Positions 63,508 to 64,000 of a stretch of DNA of 64,000 nt are shown piece by piece (positions within the stretch are counted from its first letter, which is position 1; every line of letters starts with the position of its first letter). The notes beneath the pieces were generated by a model, which was not told the origin of the DNA, did no database searches, and saw nothing but the letters and a program-made list of their open reading frames with translations. Source of the stretch: Paracoccus contaminans (lineage in GTDB: Bacteria > Pseudomonadota > Alphaproteobacteria > Rhodobacterales > Rhodobacteraceae); assembly GCF_002105555.1 (NCBI RefSeq), contig NZ_CP020612.1:186001-250000 (forward strand), read 5' to 3'. The position numbers and the translations under genes are program-made.

Positions 63508-63858
63508 CTATTCCTTTTCCATCGTGCATTGCAGCGGATGCTGCTGGCGGCGCGCAAGCTCCATCACCTGGGCGACCTTGGTTTCGGCGATCTCGTGCGA
63601 AAAGACGCCGACAACCGCCACACCCTTGCGGTGGACGGTCAGCATGATCTCGATCGCCTGGGCATGGGTCATGCCGAAGATGCGTTCCAGCACCTGGACC
63701 ACGAATTCCATCGGCGTGAAATCATCGTTCAGCAGCAGCACCTTGTAGAGCGGCGGGCGCTGTGTCCTGGGACGGGTCTTGACCGCAAGATCCGCATCCT
63801 CGTCGTTGCGCGAGGGCGGATCGCCAAGCTGAAAGGGATGGGCGAAGGGCGGGCGCAA
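63508..63858 (-). CDS. clpS: ATP-dependent Clp protease adaptor ClpS
   Basis: N-end-rule adaptor delivering substrates to ClpAP. The core of about 85 residues includes [40 protein letters not shown] and [22 protein letters not shown] at 63858 with AGGA upstream gives a 116-residue protein with an N-terminal extension of about 30 residues; the true start is uncertain, as no ATG fits. Translationally close to the RsmC-like gene. Confidence 0.92.
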   Translation of the reverse strand: MRPPFAHPFQLGDPPSRNDEDADLAVKTRPRTQRPPLYKVLLLNDDFTPMEFVVQVLERIFGMTHAQAIEIMLTVHRKGVAVVGVFSHEIAETKVAQVMELARRQQHPLQCTMEKE

Positions 63859-64000
63859 TGAGACGGTTCCTGTAAGGCGGCCTTGCCCGCAATATAGGGG
63901 CTGGCACAACGGATGTAAGCGGGGCGAAATACCGCGGCAAGGGACCAATATCGGCCGCAGCCGGGTTCCCGCGCGGCAAATAGGGTGCTATTGTCGATCC
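63859..64000. other. Upstream region of clpS, window edge
   Basis: 142 bases with no gene recognised; probably the clpS promoter region. Confidence 0.5.

Overview
The window is high-GC chromosomal DNA that looks like an alphaproteobacterium of the Rhodobacteraceae, most likely Paracoccus or a close relative. The evidence is the gene families throughout, the trpGD..trpC-moaC-moeA-lexA arrangement, and a GAAC-N7-GAAC SOS box in front of lexA, the alphaproteobacterial form. Species assignment is inference, since no search could be run.

Layout. 1-10.8 kb is host core: mreD-mrdA-rodA (cell elongation; mrdA carries an apparent one-base frameshift in a G run), a 2-hydroxyacid reductase, an SseB-like gene coupled to a uracil-DNA glycosylase-family gene, a capsule-export pair (kpsT, kpsE) running into kdsA, and a BaiN/HI0933-type flavoprotein. 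A tRNA-Gln(TTG) at 10.9 kb marks the start of the accessory region.

10.98-18.39 kb is a compact 7.4-kb element integrated at tRNA-Gln and bounded by a 19-bp direct repeat (attL 10977-10995, attR 18375-18393). It encodes a tyrosine integrase next to attL, a plasmid-type origin region (hairpin cluster plus 24-bp palindromic iterons), a small winged-helix replication-initiator-like protein, a MobV/Pre-like protein, a 50-bp GC-rich tandem array, and a type II restriction-modification pair predicted to act on CCCGGG. I read it as an integrated mobilizable plasmid carrying R-M cargo.

18.4-31.03 kb is a second accessory block: a large serine recombinase with DUF2924, an XRE repressor-ImmA protease pair, a ParB-methyltransferase fusion with DUF5681 (phage-like context), and a large type III-like restriction-modification pair. 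Its right edge abuts an iolD gene that has lost its first third or so. The missing 5' part of iolD is nowhere in the window, so the insertion was accompanied by a deletion or rearrangement.

31.0-40.7 kb is catabolic: truncated iolD, iolE, a small membrane protein and iolB (myo-inositol breakdown), convergent with a complete Dpp/Opp-type ABC importer operon headed by a TIM-barrel sugar epimerase-like gene. 41-64 kb is host housekeeping: tRNA-Pro(TGG), DUF192, a double cold-shock protein, pdxH, fabI, a LysE-type exporter, a gpt-like phosphoribosyltransferase, two tiny hydrophilic proteins, ppiD-trpE, an aminotransferase, trpG-trpD-ung-trpC-moaC-moeA, SOS-controlled lexA, the haem genes hemC, hemE and hemF, a DMT transporter, a lipoprotein, an RsmC-type methyltransferase and clpS. 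The edges are cut: mreD begins at base 1, and the last 142 bases are the upstream region of clpS.
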